Source: Chlorobaculum thiosulfatiphilum
GTDB lineage: Bacteria > Bacteroidota > Chlorobiia > Chlorobiales > Chlorobiaceae
Length of the DNA: 55,550 nucleotides
Assembly (NCBI RefSeq): GCF_006265165.1
Contig: NZ_VDCH01000016.1
Location: 1 to 55,550, forward strand
Direction of reading: 5' to 3'
Positions 42,803 to 53,352 of this stretch are shown here, piece after piece. The notes beneath the pieces were generated by a model. It did no database searches. It had not been told where the DNA came from and was given only the letters and a program-made list of their open reading frames with translations. Position 1 is the stretch's first letter; each line of letters opens with the position of its first letter. The position numbers and the translations under genes are program-made.

Positions 42803-44677
42803 ATGCACGAACGAATCGCCATTATCGCCATCACCGAAACCGGAATCGCTCTCGGCCACTCATTGAAAAGCCTGCTTGCCGCCGACGGTTTTGCCGGGTG
42901 CGGGCTGTTCTCGTCCCGCGCCGCCGATGGTGTCGAATCCATCGAGAGCGTTGCGGCCTTTGTCCGGCAGTCGTTCGGCAGCTTCGACGCCGTTGTCTTT
43001 ATCGGCTCGCTCGGCATCTGCGTGCGCTCGATTGCGCCGGTGTTGCAGGGCAAGCACAGCGATCCGGCGGTCATCAACTGCGACGAGTCGGGGCGCTTCG
43101 TCCAGAGCGTTTTGTCGGGTCATGCGGGCGGGGCGAACGCGCTGGCGGGGCGGCTCGCGCGTTTGCTCGGGGCGCAGGCTGTGCTGAGCACGTCGAGCGA
43201 TGTGCAGGGGTTGTGGCCGCTCGACATTCTGGGGCGCGAAGAGGGGTGGGGCGTCGAGTTCGCCTCGCCGGTCGCCGGGGAGTCGATCACCACGGCGATG
43301 GCGGCGTTCGTGAACCACGAGCCGACGACGCTGCTGCTCGACATTCGCGACTCGCTCACCGACCAGCTCGAACGCACCGCGCCGCCGTTCGTCACGATGG
43401 CGTATCGCTACGAGGAGGTCGATTTCAGCGCCTGCCGTCTCTTGCTCGCCGTCACGCCGCGTCTGATCGAGGCGCCGGTGCAGACGATCTGCTATCGCCC
43501 GAAGGTGCTCTGCGTCGGGGTCGGGTCGGAGCGGGGCATCGATCCCGCACGGTTCGTCCGCTCGATCACGGCGGAGCTTGCCGCTGCGGGGTTGTCGCCG
43601 CGTTCGATCCGCGGCGTGGGTTCGGTCGATTTCAAGCTGGACGAAGAGGCGTTCGTCGCCTTTGCCCAAGCGTGCGGCGTGGCGCTGACGGGCTTCTCGC
43701 CGGAGCAGCTCGAAAGCGCCGGGCCGGTGCCCAATCCGTCCGACGTGGTCTTTCGCAAGACCGGTGTACACAGCGTCTCCGAGGCTTCGGCGGCGCTGCT
43801 TTCCGGCGAGAACCGGTGGCTGGTGGAGAAGCAGAAGGTCGCGCTGGCGGGCGTTCCCGAAGGTCAGCCGCGCCACTACACCTTCGCCGTCAGCCTTTTG
43901 CGCGGGGCCGAACGGCGGGGGCGCATCGCCATTGTCGGGGCGGGGCCGGGTGATCCGGAGCTGGTGACGGTCAGGGGCAGGCGCTACCTCGAACAGGCCG
44001 ACCTGATCCTCTACGCGGGTAGCCTCGTGCCGGAGAAGCTCACCCACTGCGCTGGGCCGGGGGCGCTGGTGCGAAGCTCGGCATCGATGCCGCTCGAAGA
44101 GCAGTTCGATCTGATGGAGCAGTTCTACCGGCAGGGCAAATTCGTCGTGCGGCTGCACACCGGCGATCCGTCGATCTACGGGGCGATCCAGGAGCAGATG
44201 GCTTTTTTCGATGCCGAGGGATTCGAGTACGAAATCGTGCCGGGCGTGTCGTCGTTCCAGGCGGCGGCAGCGGTGTTGCAGTCGCAGTTCACGGTACCGG
44301 AAAAGGTGCAGACCATCATCCTCACACGCGGCAGCGGGCGGACGCCGGTGCCGGACAAGGAGCGGCTCTCGGAGCTGGCCCGCGCCCGGGCGACCATGTG
44401 CATCTACCTGAGTGCGGAATGGAGCGACGAGGTGCAGGCCGAATTGCTCGCACACTACCCGCCCGAAACCCCCGTGGCGGTCTGCTACCGGCTCACCTGG
44501 GACGACCAGCAGGTGTGGCGCGGGCGGCTCGACGAGCTGTCGGCGCTCGTCCGGCAGAGCGGCAAAACCCGCACGGTGCTGCTGGTGGTCGGCGAGGCGA
44601 TCGGTGCGCGCGGCGGGCGCTCGAAGCTCTACGATCCATCGTTCACGCACGGTTTCCGCGAAGGTCATGGCGCATGA
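42803..44677 (+). CDS. cbiGF: CbiG-CbiF fusion: cobalt-precorrin-5A hydrolase and precorrin-4 C11-methyltransferase
   Basis: A 624-residue bifunctional enzyme. Residues 1-355 are CbiG, which opens the delta-lactone and releases acetaldehyde; visible are [43 protein letters not shown] and the C-terminal [12 protein letters not shown]. Residues 370-615 are CbiF/CobM, which methylates C11: [47 protein letters not shown] and [12 protein letters not shown]. The two reactions follow each other in the pathway, methylation first. The last bases overlap the cbiJD start. Confidence 0.93.
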   Translation: MHERIAIIAITETGIALGHSLKSLLAADGFAGCGLFSSRAADGVESIESVAAFVRQSFGSFDAVVFIGSLGICVRSIAPVLQGKHSDPAVINCDESGRFVQSVLSGHAGGANALAGRLARLLGAQAVLSTSSDVQGLWPLDILGREEGWGVEFASPVAGESITTAMAAFVNHEPTTLLLDIRDSLTDQLERTAPPFVTMAYRYEEVDFSACRLLLAVTPRLIEAPVQTICYRPKVLCVGVGSERGIDPARFVRSITAELAAAGLSPRSIRGVGSVDFKLDEEAFVAFAQACGVALTGFSPEQLESAGPVPNPSDVVFRKTGVHSVSEASAALLSGENRWLVEKQKVALAGVPEGQPRHYTFAVSLLRGAERRGRIAIVGAGPGDPELVTVRGRRYLEQADLILYAGSLVPEKLTHCAGPGALVRSSASMPLEEQFDLMEQFYRQGKFVVRLHTGDPSIYGAIQEQMAFFDAEGFEYEIVPGVSSFQAAAAVLQSQFTVPEKVQTIILTRGSGRTPVPDKERLSELARARATMCIYLSAEWSDEVQAELLAHYPPETPVAVCYRLTWDDQQVWRGRLDELSALVRQSGKTRTVLLVVGEAIGARGGRSKLYDPSFTHGFREGHGA

Positions 44678-46520
44678 GGCGGGCGGCGTGATCCTGCTTT
44701 TCGGCGGCACCACCGAGGGGCGGCAGGCGGCGGCCTTGCTCGACCGGCTCGGTCTCCCTTTCATCTACTCGACCAAAACCCGCGTCGAGCCGTTCGCCTC
44801 TTCGCACGGCGAATTCCGCCACGGCGCGCTCGACGAGGCGGCGATCACGGAACTCATCGCTTCGCACGGAGTCCGCCTTGTCATCGACGCCGCCCACCCC
44901 TTTGCTTCGCGTTTGCACCGCTCGGTGTTCGAGCTTTGCAAGCGTTTTGCCATCCGCCTGATCCGCTTCGACAGAGCGCCGGTGACTTTTCCTGATTTTG
45001 ACGGACTTCATTCCGTCGCCGATTTCCCGGAAGCCATCGCGCTGCTGGAACGTCTCGCTCCGACGAAGCTGCTCGCCCTGACCGGCGTGCAATCCGTCTC
45101 GCCGTTGCGCCCGTGGTGGCGTCGGCGCGAGATGCTTCTGCGCATCCTGCCGTTATCGGCTTCGATGGAGCTGGCGCGGCGCGAAGGATTTCCCGAAGCG
45201 AAGCTGCTGCCGATGAATCCCGACGGCCCGGACGAGGCGCTCGAAGCGATCGTGCGGGAGCACGGCGTCGATTGCCTGCTCGCGAAGGAGAGTGGCGAGT
45301 CCGGCTTTTTTCCGGTGAAGCTCCGGGTTGCCGAGCGGTGCGCCATTCCGCTGATTGTCATCCGCCGTCCCTCCGCGCCCGAGTACGATACGGTGGCAAC
45401 ATCCGTCGAGGAGCTTGAAGCGCTGCTGCCGGACGCCGCCACGCTGAAGCCGCTCCGGACGGGCTACACCACCGGAGCCTGCGCTGCCGCCGCCACGAAG
45501 GCCGCCGTGATCACGCTGCTCGACGGCACCGCGCCCGACTCGATCACGATCACGCTGCCGTCCGGCAAGGTCGCCAGCTTCGGCATCGTCTCGTACAGCG
45601 CGGAGCAAGGGCGGGCGCGGTGCGGTGTGCGGAAGTTCGCGGGCGACGACCCAGACGTGACGCACGGCCTGTTGATTGTCAGCGAGGTCTCGCTGCTGCT
45701 TGACGGCGAGCCTGGCGAGGTGCGATTTCTGCGGGGTGAAGGAGTAGGCAAAGTGACGCTGCCGGGCCTTGAGATTTCGCCCGGCGAACCGGCGATCAAC
45801 CCGGTGCCGCGCGGGATGATCCGGGAGTGCATCGCCGCCGAGCTGCGCCAGCGCGCTTTGCGCTCCGCTGTCGCGGTCACGATTTCAGCGCCGGGCGGGG
45901 AGGCGGTCGCCCGCAAAACGATGAACGCCCGGCTCGGCATCACCGGCGGCATTTCGATTCTCGGCACCAGCGGCGAGGTCGTGCCCTACTCGATGGAGGC
46001 GTGGCTCGCCAGCATCCGCCAGTCCGTCGCTGTCGCCGCCGCCAACGGTTGCACGACCCTCGCCCTCACCTCCGGCCTACGGAGCGAACGTCATCTCCGC
46101 ACGCTCTACCCAGACCTGCCGGAACTGACCAGCATCCACTACGGCAACTTCATCGGGCGCACCCTCGAACTGGTGCGTGAAAACGGTGGTTTCAGCCATG
46201 TCATCGTTGGCGTCATGCTCGCCAAAGCTACCAAGCTCGCCCAGGGCGAGGCCGACCTCTCCAGCCGCGTCGTCTCCCTCGATCCCCGATGGCTCGCCAC
46301 CCTCGCCGCCGACCTCGGCTACAGCCCGGCAATCACGAGCCAGCTCGCCGACCTCCGCCTCGTACGAAACATGATGGAGATTGTGCCGTTCGGAAGCGAC
46401 GAACCGCTCTATCCGGCCATCGCCAAAGCATGCCATCGCGCCTGCCGCCAATGGCTCCCCGACACGCCGCTGACCTTCGTGCTGTTCGACATGGAGGGAC
46501 GGGCGGTGATTTCGACCTGA
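44667..46520 (+). CDS. cbiJD: CbiJ-CbiD fusion: precorrin-6A reductase and C1-methyltransferase
   Basis: A 617-residue bifunctional enzyme. Residues 1-250 are CbiJ/CobK, an NAD(P)H-dependent reductase of cobalt-precorrin-6A, with [31 protein letters not shown] and [12 protein letters not shown]. Residues 265-617 are CbiD, the C1-methyltransferase of the anaerobic route, with [34 protein letters not shown] and [12 protein letters not shown]. CbiD rather than CobF supports the cobalt-early pathway. The ATG with AAGG just upstream overlaps the end of cbiGF; the open frame continues further upstream but over cbiGF. It is the last gene of this operon segment. Confidence 0.9.
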   Translation: MAHEAGGVILLFGGTTEGRQAAALLDRLGLPFIYSTKTRVEPFASSHGEFRHGALDEAAITELIASHGVRLVIDAAHPFASRLHRSVFELCKRFAIRLIRFDRAPVTFPDFDGLHSVADFPEAIALLERLAPTKLLALTGVQSVSPLRPWWRRREMLLRILPLSASMELARREGFPEAKLLPMNPDGPDEALEAIVREHGVDCLLAKESGESGFFPVKLRVAERCAIPLIVIRRPSAPEYDTVATSVEELEALLPDAATLKPLRTGYTTGACAAAATKAAVITLLDGTAPDSITITLPSGKVASFGIVSYSAEQGRARCGVRKFAGDDPDVTHGLLIVSEVSLLLDGEPGEVRFLRGEGVGKVTLPGLEISPGEPAINPVPRGMIRECIAAELRQRALRSAVAVTISAPGGEAVARKTMNARLGITGGISILGTSGEVVPYSMEAWLASIRQSVAVAAANGCTTLALTSGLRSERHLRTLYPDLPELTSIHYGNFIGRTLELVRENGGFSHVIVGVMLAKATKLAQGEADLSSRVVSLDPRWLATLAADLGYSPAITSQLADLRLVRNMMEIVPFGSDEPLYPAIAKACHRACRQWLPDTPLTFVLFDMEGRAVIST

Positions 46521-46670
46521 ATTGCCAGTTGCGAAAGTTGATTTGGTTGGACTCCGGGATTGATCGTTGGCGCGCGTTGTTTATCGATTTGGATGAAAAA
46601 TTTGTTACACCATTGTTCTGCGAGTGTTGCTGATAAAGCTATAAGTTTATAAAATTATAAGAGTTATCGG

Positions 46671-46777
46671 TTAAACTGTTGTATCCGTTTCATACGCAAT
46701 CCCCAAGGCGTTCTTGTGCGCCTGAAACAAACCGGATTTGCTGATGCCGGTCATGGGCGTGGCGGCTCCGGATTTGT
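46671..46777 (-). pseudogene. TetR-type helix-turn-helix remnant
   Basis: A stop-closed frame contains AATPMTGISKSGLFQAHKNAL, close to the TetR DNA-binding helix pattern (ATGISKSGLFxHFGSKEAL). The segment between FQ and K is shortened and no ligand-binding domain follows. It appears to be the collapsed remainder of a regulator next to the SDR relic. Assignment is tentative. Confidence 0.4.
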
Positions 46778-46992
46778 TTATTGCGGCGCGAGTTCGCCAA
46801 ACCACCAGGAGGCCGTCACGCCGCCATCCAGCCCGGCCAGCCGGACCGGCCTCGATCATGCGCCTGTACCCTTCGCCTTGCGGTCCGTTCAGCTCATCTT
46901 TGGCAAGCGGCGTCATGGTTTCCGGCGCTCACGCGGCGAGCAATCGCCTGGCCGATCGAGCCGGGGCCGATGATGACCATGACTTTTTCCAT
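46778..46992 (-). pseudogene. Short-chain dehydrogenase, internally deleted
   Basis: The start reads MEKVMVIIGPGSIGQAIARR, the NAD(P)-binding motif of an SDR, but after about 24 codons the sequence jumps to the C-terminal region: LAKDELNGPQGEGYRRMIEA, GRAG, and in a third frame LDGGVTASWWFGELAPQ before a stop. About 170 codons, including the catalytic Tyr-Lys pair, are missing and there are frameshifts. It lies with TetR- and AKR-type relics on the same strand. Confidence 0.65.
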
Positions 46993-47048
46993 GATAGTCT
47001 CTCATTCAAAAGGTTGGTTTTACGATCGTTCCTTGCATGTCGAGGTGC

Positions 47049-47925
<877 letters not shown>

Positions 47926-48332
47926 GGTGTTACTCCTGATGGAAATTGATGGAGATAAGCGTTGTTGAGATGATGCATTGAAAGCGGCATGGCGTATCCT
48001 GCGGCGGTGAGCCGGATTTCCTCGTTTCCAGGCCGGTTCTTGTCAAGCGTCTGGATGCGCGAATACATGGGGTCAAATCGATCTGTTGGCTCTGTTATAA
48101 CGCACTGCTTCAAATATTTGAAATTTTTCTTTTACGGCAATGGATGGAGTGAAGAAACCTTAATTCTTGAATAAGAAAAGCTGTTTTCTGTAAATTTATA
48201 TACCAATAGGTAGGAATTGTTTGAATAATGGTGAAGATGTCGCAAATTCTGACAAGAAAAGTACTTCGCCTCTTTTTTTGTCAGGCGTTATGTTTTGCAG
48301 GAAATAACGAAAGTCGTAAAGTGATTCAGCAG
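47926..48332. other. Intergenic gap between divergent mop and SUMT-like genes
   Basis: Contains a 63-codon minus frame (47922-48113) with some G/C third-position bias but no recognised domain, then AT-rich DNA from about 48110 that probably carries the promoter of the plus-strand gene. No cobalamin riboswitch or ModE-like palindrome was seen here. Confidence 0.4.
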
Positions 48333-49130
48333 ATGGCGGAGCATGGAGAAAACAGGGTTATCATCGTCGGCGCGGGGCCGGGCGATCCGGAGCTGCTGAC
48401 GGTGCGCGGCGCGGCGGCCATCCGCGAGGCCGACGTCATCCTCTACGACTGCGGGACGGTCGAGCCGGTGCTCGCGCTGGCATCCGAACGCGCCGCGATT
48501 GTTCGCGTGGATCGTTCGCCGTATGAAACCGGCAAGGGGCGTCGCGAACAGACGCCGATGATCGTGGCGATTCGCGAGCATCGCGAGAAGGGATTGCGCG
48601 TCGTGCGGCTGAAAACCGGCGATCCGGCGCTGTTCGGCGGCGAAGTCGATGAGGGCGACGTACTCACGCGGCTCGGCATTCCGTGGGCCGTTATCCCCGG
48701 CATCTCCGCCGGAGCGGCGGCGGCGAGCGCCTACGCCTTGCCGATCAGCCGCAAGTTCGAGAGCGACGCCGTGCTCAACATCATCGCCGCCACGATTACC
48801 GACGACTTCGCGCTCATCCGCGATGCCGCGCGGCTGCTCGGCCACGGCGCGACCGTCGTCTTCTACATGGCCACGGCGAACCTGCCGGGCATCCTGCGGG
48901 TGTTCCGCGAGGAGGGCGTGGCGGACGGGACGCCGGTCGTGGCGGTCAGCAAGGCCGGGTGGCCCGGCGAGGCGTTTGTCCGCACAACGCTCGACAAGCT
49001 TGGTCGCGAGGAATTTTCCGCCGTTTTGCCGGAGCCGGTGGTGTACCACATCGGGCGGTACGTCAGAGTGCGGAACGTTCCGGTGGGATCGAAAGAGCTT
49101 TCTAGCAAGATCGCCGAAAGCGCCGGATAG
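48333..49130 (+). CDS. cobA: SUMT-like tetrapyrrole methylase
   Basis: A 265-residue tetrapyrrole methylase nearest to uroporphyrinogen-III C-methyltransferase (CobA/SUMT), which makes precorrin-2. Motifs: [20 protein letters not shown] at the start, VILYDCGTVEPVLALA, RVVRLKTGDPALFGGEVDEG, VIPGISAGAAAASAYALP and VFYMATANLPGIL. It departs from standard SUMT: the usual VGKRxGxH...QEEIN segment is replaced by RSPYETGKGRREQTPMIVAI, so activity is not certain. The start used directly precedes the SAM loop; the frame is open 35 codons further upstream. It is followed by a TonB-dependent receptor and corrinoid-type ABC genes, suggesting a vitamin B12 context. Confidence 0.75.
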   Translation: MAEHGENRVIIVGAGPGDPELLTVRGAAAIREADVILYDCGTVEPVLALASERAAIVRVDRSPYETGKGRREQTPMIVAIREHREKGLRVVRLKTGDPALFGGEVDEGDVLTRLGIPWAVIPGISAGAAAASAYALPISRKFESDAVLNIIAATITDDFALIRDAARLLGHGATVVFYMATANLPGILRVFREEGVADGTPVVAVSKAGWPGEAFVRTTLDKLGREEFSAVLPEPVVYHIGRYVRVRNVPVGSKELSSKIAESAG

Positions 49131-49185
49131 CTCTTTTTTTGCGTAGCATTATGTATTAAAAGTTATAACGAAATCAACCATATCC

Positions 49186-51207
49186 ATGAAAAAAGCAGTT
49201 CTGATGGTGTTGCTGTTGGCCTCGGTCAGGCCAGCGATGGCCGCCGAAACCTCGTTATCGGGCGACGACAGCGCCGCGCCGGTCTTCACGGCAGGCGAGA
49301 TCGTCGTCACGGGCAAGAGCGCCGACTCCGCCGAAACGGTTCCGACCGCCGAAATGGAGAAGCTCGACAAGCAGAATCTCTCCGAAGCCGCCAATCTTCT
49401 GCCTGGCGTCACTATCAGCAATGTCGGCGGGCGCAACGAGGGGATGGTTTACGTGCGCGGCTTCGACATGCGCCAGGTACCGCTCTATCTCGACGGTGTT
49501 CCGCTCTACGTTCCTTACGACGGTTATGTTGATCCCAACCGGTTTCTGACGATGAACCTGTCGGAAGTCAATGTATCAAAAGGATTTACCGCCGTGCTGT
49601 ACGGCCCGAACACGCTTGGCGGCGCGATCAACATGGTCAGCCGCAAGCCGGAAAAAAAGCTCGAAGGCAATGTCAGAGCTGGCGGATCGATGGGCAACGA
49701 CCAGATCGATGCCGGATTCGGGGCCGTCAACATCGGCTCGAATCAGGGCAAGTGGTACGTGCAGGCGGGCCTTTCCTTGCTGAGTCGCGACTTCATGCCG
49801 CTCTCCTCCTCGTTTGAGGCCGTTGCGAACGAAGATGGGGGCGAGCGCGACAACTCCGATACCCGCGACCGGAACGCCACGGTCAAGGTCGGTTATACGC
49901 CAAACAGCACGGACGAATACGCCATCACCTTCAACAGTCAGCACTCGGTCAAGGGCGTGCCGGTCTATACCGGATCGAATCCGAGCAACAAAACGCGCTA
50001 CTGGCGCTTCACCAACTGGGACAAGACAAGCCTCTACTACATCGGCCGCACCAGCCTCGGCGAGAAAAGCTACCTGAAAACGAGGGCATATTTCGACAAC
50101 TACTACAACTCACTCGAAAGCTACGACGACGCGACCTACACCACCCAGACGAAGCCCCCAAAAACTTTTTCGAGCCGCTACGACGACCACACAGTTGGCG
50201 GATCGGTGGAGTTCGGCGCCAGCATCGCGCAGAGCGACATTCTGAAAGTTGCGCTGCACGACAAGTACGACATGCACAACGAAATCGGCGACACCGGCCA
50301 GGAGCCGCTGCGGTTCGCGGACAACACCTTCTCGATTGCCGTCGAGAACACCTGGAACGCCTCGAAAAATCTGTCGATCATCGCCGGTGTCCGGCAGGAT
50401 TTTCGCTCCACCATCGAGGCGCAGGAGTTCACCGACGATACCCATACAGTGATTCGGAACTTTCAGCTTGAAGACAATCAGGCCACCAACGCGCAGCTTG
50501 CCGTGGTCGGACACCTTGACGATTGCAATGTGTTGACCGGCTATGTGGCGAAGACGACGCGCTTCCCAACGCTGAAGGATCGCTACTCCTACCGGATGGG
50601 TCAGGCTATCGCCAACCCCGGCCTCGATCCCGAAAGCAGCCTGAACTACGGCGTCGATTACGCTTTCACGCCATCCGGTAACTTCTCGCTCCATGCGTCG
50701 GTCTATCAGAGCAAGCTCGACGACACCATCCAGCAGGTGAACAATGTCGTTTACGACACGGCGAGCAGCACCTGGCTCTGGCAGATGCAGAACACCGGCA
50801 AGTCAACCTTCACCGGTTTCGAGTCATCGGCGGACTGGCAGCCGCTCGGCTGGCTGAAAACCCATGTCGCATACAGCTACATCGACCGGCAGAACGACAG
50901 CAATCCCGATCTGGTCTTCACCGACGTGCCGAAGCACAAACTGACCGGCTACGTGCAGTTCCTGCTCGACGACAAAACCTGGCTGCTTGTCGAGAGCGAA
51001 TACAACACGAAACGCTACAGCACCAGTGACGGGAAGTACAAGGCTGCGCCCTATGGCCTCGTGAATCTGCACATGAATGCCGGGCTTACCGATGGGCTGT
51101 CGCTTCACGCGGCGGTCAACAATCTTTTCGACCGGAACTACGAGGTCGCGGAGGGCTATCCGGAAGCCGGACGCGAGTATGTCATGTCGATGAACTACGC
51201 ATTCTGA
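49186..51207 (+). CDS. TonB-dependent outer-membrane receptor
   Basis: A 673-residue outer-membrane receptor. It has a signal peptide (1-20, cleavage after MAA), a plug domain (about 40-150) with AANLLPGVTISNVGGRNEGM, VYVRGFDMRQVPLYLDGVPL and GPNTLGGAINMVSRKPEK, and a 22-strand type barrel ending in SMNYAF with the C-terminal Phe. A TonB-box-like stretch GEIVVTG occurs near residue 37. The position directly before BtuCD/F-like genes and after a SUMT-like gene suggests uptake of corrinoid or cobalt chelate, but iron-chelate uptake cannot be excluded. No riboswitch was found upstream. Confidence 0.85.
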   Translation: MKKAVLMVLLLASVRPAMAAETSLSGDDSAAPVFTAGEIVVTGKSADSAETVPTAEMEKLDKQNLSEAANLLPGVTISNVGGRNEGMVYVRGFDMRQVPLYLDGVPLYVPYDGYVDPNRFLTMNLSEVNVSKGFTAVLYGPNTLGGAINMVSRKPEKKLEGNVRAGGSMGNDQIDAGFGAVNIGSNQGKWYVQAGLSLLSRDFMPLSSSFEAVANEDGGERDNSDTRDRNATVKVGYTPNSTDEYAITFNSQHSVKGVPVYTGSNPSNKTRYWRFTNWDKTSLYYIGRTSLGEKSYLKTRAYFDNYYNSLESYDDATYTTQTKPPKTFSSRYDDHTVGGSVEFGASIAQSDILKVALHDKYDMHNEIGDTGQEPLRFADNTFSIAVENTWNASKNLSIIAGVRQDFRSTIEAQEFTDDTHTVIRNFQLEDNQATNAQLAVVGHLDDCNVLTGYVAKTTRFPTLKDRYSYRMGQAIANPGLDPESSLNYGVDYAFTPSGNFSLHASVYQSKLDDTIQQVNNVVYDTASSTWLWQMQNTGKSTFTGFESSADWQPLGWLKTHVAYSYIDRQNDSNPDLVFTDVPKHKLTGYVQFLLDDKTWLLVESEYNTKRYSTSDGKYKAAPYGLVNLHMNAGLTDGLSLHAAVNNLFDRNYEVAEGYPEAGREYVMSMNYAF

Positions 51208-51220
51208 ACTGAGCAGCTCG

Positions 51221-52216
51221 ATGAAAGGTGTATCGCTGATTCTCGTCTGCTTCGCCGCGCTCTGCGGAGTAAGCGTGTTGTCGCTCGGCATCGGGCGCTA
51301 TCCGGTCTCGCCGCCGGCGATTCTGTCATGGCTTTTTACCGGTGCGAGCGCCGACGCCAATCTGCCGGTGGTGCTGCTCAACATCCGCCTGCCGCGGCTC
51401 ATCGCGGCCATCGCGGCGGGCGGGGCGCTGTCTCTGGCGGGCGCGGCGTATCAAGGATTGTTCCGTAACCCGATGGTCAGCCCCGACATTCTCGGCGTTT
51501 CGTCCGGCTCCGGCTTCGGCGCGGCGCTGGGGATACTCTTCTCGCTGCCGGTGGCCGCCGTGCAGGCGATCTCCTTCGCGGGCGGCATCACTGCCGTGCT
51601 CGCTGCCGTGCTGGTCAGCCGGGCCATCGGGCGCAGCAGCGATTCGGTGCTGGTGCTCGTGCTGTCGGGCATCGTCATCAGCTCGCTCTTCGGGGCGCTG
51701 CTCTCGCTGCTCAAGTACATCGCCGATCCGCTCGACAAGCTACCAGCCATCACCTACTGGCTCATGGGCAGCTTCGCCGACATCCGTACCGGCGAACTCG
51801 GCACGGCGGTGGCGATGGTGCTCGCGGGCGCGATTCCGCTGCTGCTCGTGAGCTGGCGGCTGAACGTGCTCTCTTTCGGCGAGGAGGAGGCCCGCTCGCT
51901 CGGCCTGCACACCGGGCGAATGCGCGTCGCCGTGATTCTTTGCGCGACGCTCGTGACGGCGAGCATGATTTCTGTCTGTGGCATCATCGGCTGGGTCGGC
52001 CTGGTGGTGCCGCACATCTCGCGGTTTCTCGCCGGAGCGAACCACCGGCGGCTCATGCCGGTCTCGTTCCTCGTCGGCGCGGCATTCATGGTGGCGGTCG
52101 ATACGGTCGCCCGCTCGGCGGCGTCGGTGGAGATTCCGGTCGGCATCATCACGGCGGTGCTCGGCGCGCCCTTTTTCATCTGGATCATGAAACGCTCATC
52201 GGTACGCGCATGGTGA
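51221..52216 (+). CDS. FecCD/BtuC-type ABC permease
   Basis: A 331-residue inner-membrane permease with about ten helices. Family motifs include LRLPRLIAAIAAGGALSLAGA (first part visible as NIRLPRLIAAIAAGGALSLA), QGLFRNPMVSPDILGVSSG, GIIGWVGLVVPHISR and the final GIITAVLGAPFFIWIM. Such permeases import vitamin B12, hemin or iron siderophores. The gene begins 13 bases after the receptor and overlaps the ATPase gene by seven bases. Specificity is inferred from the cobalamin context. Confidence 0.9.
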   Translation: MKGVSLILVCFAALCGVSVLSLGIGRYPVSPPAILSWLFTGASADANLPVVLLNIRLPRLIAAIAAGGALSLAGAAYQGLFRNPMVSPDILGVSSGSGFGAALGILFSLPVAAVQAISFAGGITAVLAAVLVSRAIGRSSDSVLVLVLSGIVISSLFGALLSLLKYIADPLDKLPAITYWLMGSFADIRTGELGTAVAMVLAGAIPLLLVSWRLNVLSFGEEEARSLGLHTGRMRVAVILCATLVTASMISVCGIIGWVGLVVPHISRFLAGANHRRLMPVSFLVGAAFMVAVDTVARSAASVEIPVGIITAVLGAPFFIWIMKRSSVRAW

Positions 52217-53010
52217 AGGCGAAGGAACAGTCGATTGCCATCCGCAAAGCCGGACTCGGCTACAACGGCAAGGCGATTCTCGACGATGTCGATCTGGAGA
52301 TCGCGCCGGGGGATGTGGTCTGCCTGCTCGGCCAGAACGGCGCGGGCAAGACCACGCTTTTCCGGACGATGCTTGGCTTTATCGCGCCGGTTCATGGCTC
52401 GGTGACGCTCTCGGGGCGCGAGGTTTCGCGCCTTTCGCCACGCGAGATCGCCTGCATCGTCTCCTACGTGCCGCAGTCCTACGCCATGCCGTTTGCCTAT
52501 TCGGTAAGCGACGTGGTGCTTTTCGGCAGAAGCGTCCACCTCGGCCTCTTCTCCTCGCCGGGAGCGCGTGATCGGCACGTCGCGGCGGAGTGCCTCGACC
52601 TGCTCGAAATCAGCCATCTCGCCGCTCGCCCTTTCAACGAACTGAGCGGCGGCGAGCGCCAGATGGTCATCATCGCACGGGCGCTCGCGCAGGAGGCGCG
52701 GTTCATGATTCTCGACGAACCCGCCTCGAACCTCGATTACGGCAACCAGGTGAGGGTCATCCGCAAAGTCCGGGAGCTGGCCGGGCGCAACATCGGCATT
52801 CTCATGGCGACGCACCACCCCGACCACGCCTTCATGGCGGCCTCGCGGGTGGCGGTGCTCTCCGGCGGCAAGCTGAGCCACGACGGCTCGCCCGAAGCGA
52901 TGCTAACCCCGGAGACGCTGCGGAGCCTCTACGGCGTGGAGGTGCAGGTGTTCGACACGCCGCAAAACGGCCACGCCAGCCGAAGGGTCTGCGCTCCGGT
53001 GGTGGAGTAG
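52210..53010 (+). CDS. FecE/BtuD-type ABC ATPase
   Basis: A 266-residue ATPase for the adjacent permease. Walker A is GQNGAGKTT near residue 40, the Q-loop VPQSYAMPFAYSVSDVVLFG near 92, the signature ELSGGERQMVIIARALAQ near 142 and Walker B MILDEPASNLDYGNQ, with H-loop ATHHPDH. The Q-loop and LDYGNQ pattern are typical of BtuD/FepC proteins. The start is the ATG within the permease stop region; a longer open frame upstream overlaps the permease gene and is rejected. Confidence 0.92.
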   Translation: MVKAKEQSIAIRKAGLGYNGKAILDDVDLEIAPGDVVCLLGQNGAGKTTLFRTMLGFIAPVHGSVTLSGREVSRLSPREIACIVSYVPQSYAMPFAYSVSDVVLFGRSVHLGLFSSPGARDRHVAAECLDLLEISHLAARPFNELSGGERQMVIIARALAQEARFMILDEPASNLDYGNQVRVIRKVRELAGRNIGILMATHHPDHAFMAASRVAVLSGGKLSHDGSPEAMLTPETLRSLYGVEVQVFDTPQNGHASRRVCAPVVE

Positions 53011-53089
53011 GGCGTAGGATTTCGATTTGGAGGGGGAGTTAGACGTTTGATAACGTGTCAACAGCGAATCGTAATTGCCGTGTCGCAAG

Positions 53090-53160
53090 AGATTGGGCTA
53101 AAGCCCTTATTTATTATGCCTTATCTGCATACCCCGGACTGAAGTCCGGGGCAATTGTTC
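53090..53160 (+). repeat. Paired-hairpin repeat, direct copy
   Basis: GGGCTAAAGCCC (53095-53106), about 25 AT-rich bases, then CCCCGGACTGAAGTCCGGGG (53132-53151) and CAATTGTTC. Same unit as at 39275-39345. Confidence 0.9.
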
Positions 53161-53228
53161 AAGAAGTCCAATGGTCGGAGCGATAAAACAGGAGAAGGCG
53201 GATGACTTTGGAAAAGTTAGTTCTCCAA

Positions 53229-53286
53229 AATTGCCCCGGCCTTCAGGCCGGGGTTCAAGGCGCAAAAAAATCATGGGCTTCAGCCC
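53229..53286 (-). repeat. Paired-hairpin repeat, inverted copy
   Basis: Begins AATTG, then CCCCGGCCTTCAGGCCGGGG, a spacer, and GGGCTTCAGCCC, the reverse order of the copy at 53090-53160. The two copies thus form a larger inverted pair around about 70 bases. Confidence 0.85.
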
Positions 53287-53352
53287 AAAATCTTGCTCAA
53301 CAACCTTTGTGAGTTGTTGTTGCCTGAATCATAAACAAAACGCAGTAAAACA

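Noticed and set aside
42860-44764. 634-codon minus-strand frame
   Set aside because: Antisense shadow of cbiGF, with composition typical of such shadows.
48114-48332. Second cobalamin riboswitch before the SUMT-like gene and receptor
   Set aside because: None of the conserved aptamer boxes seen at 33931-34117 appears here or in 49131-49185.
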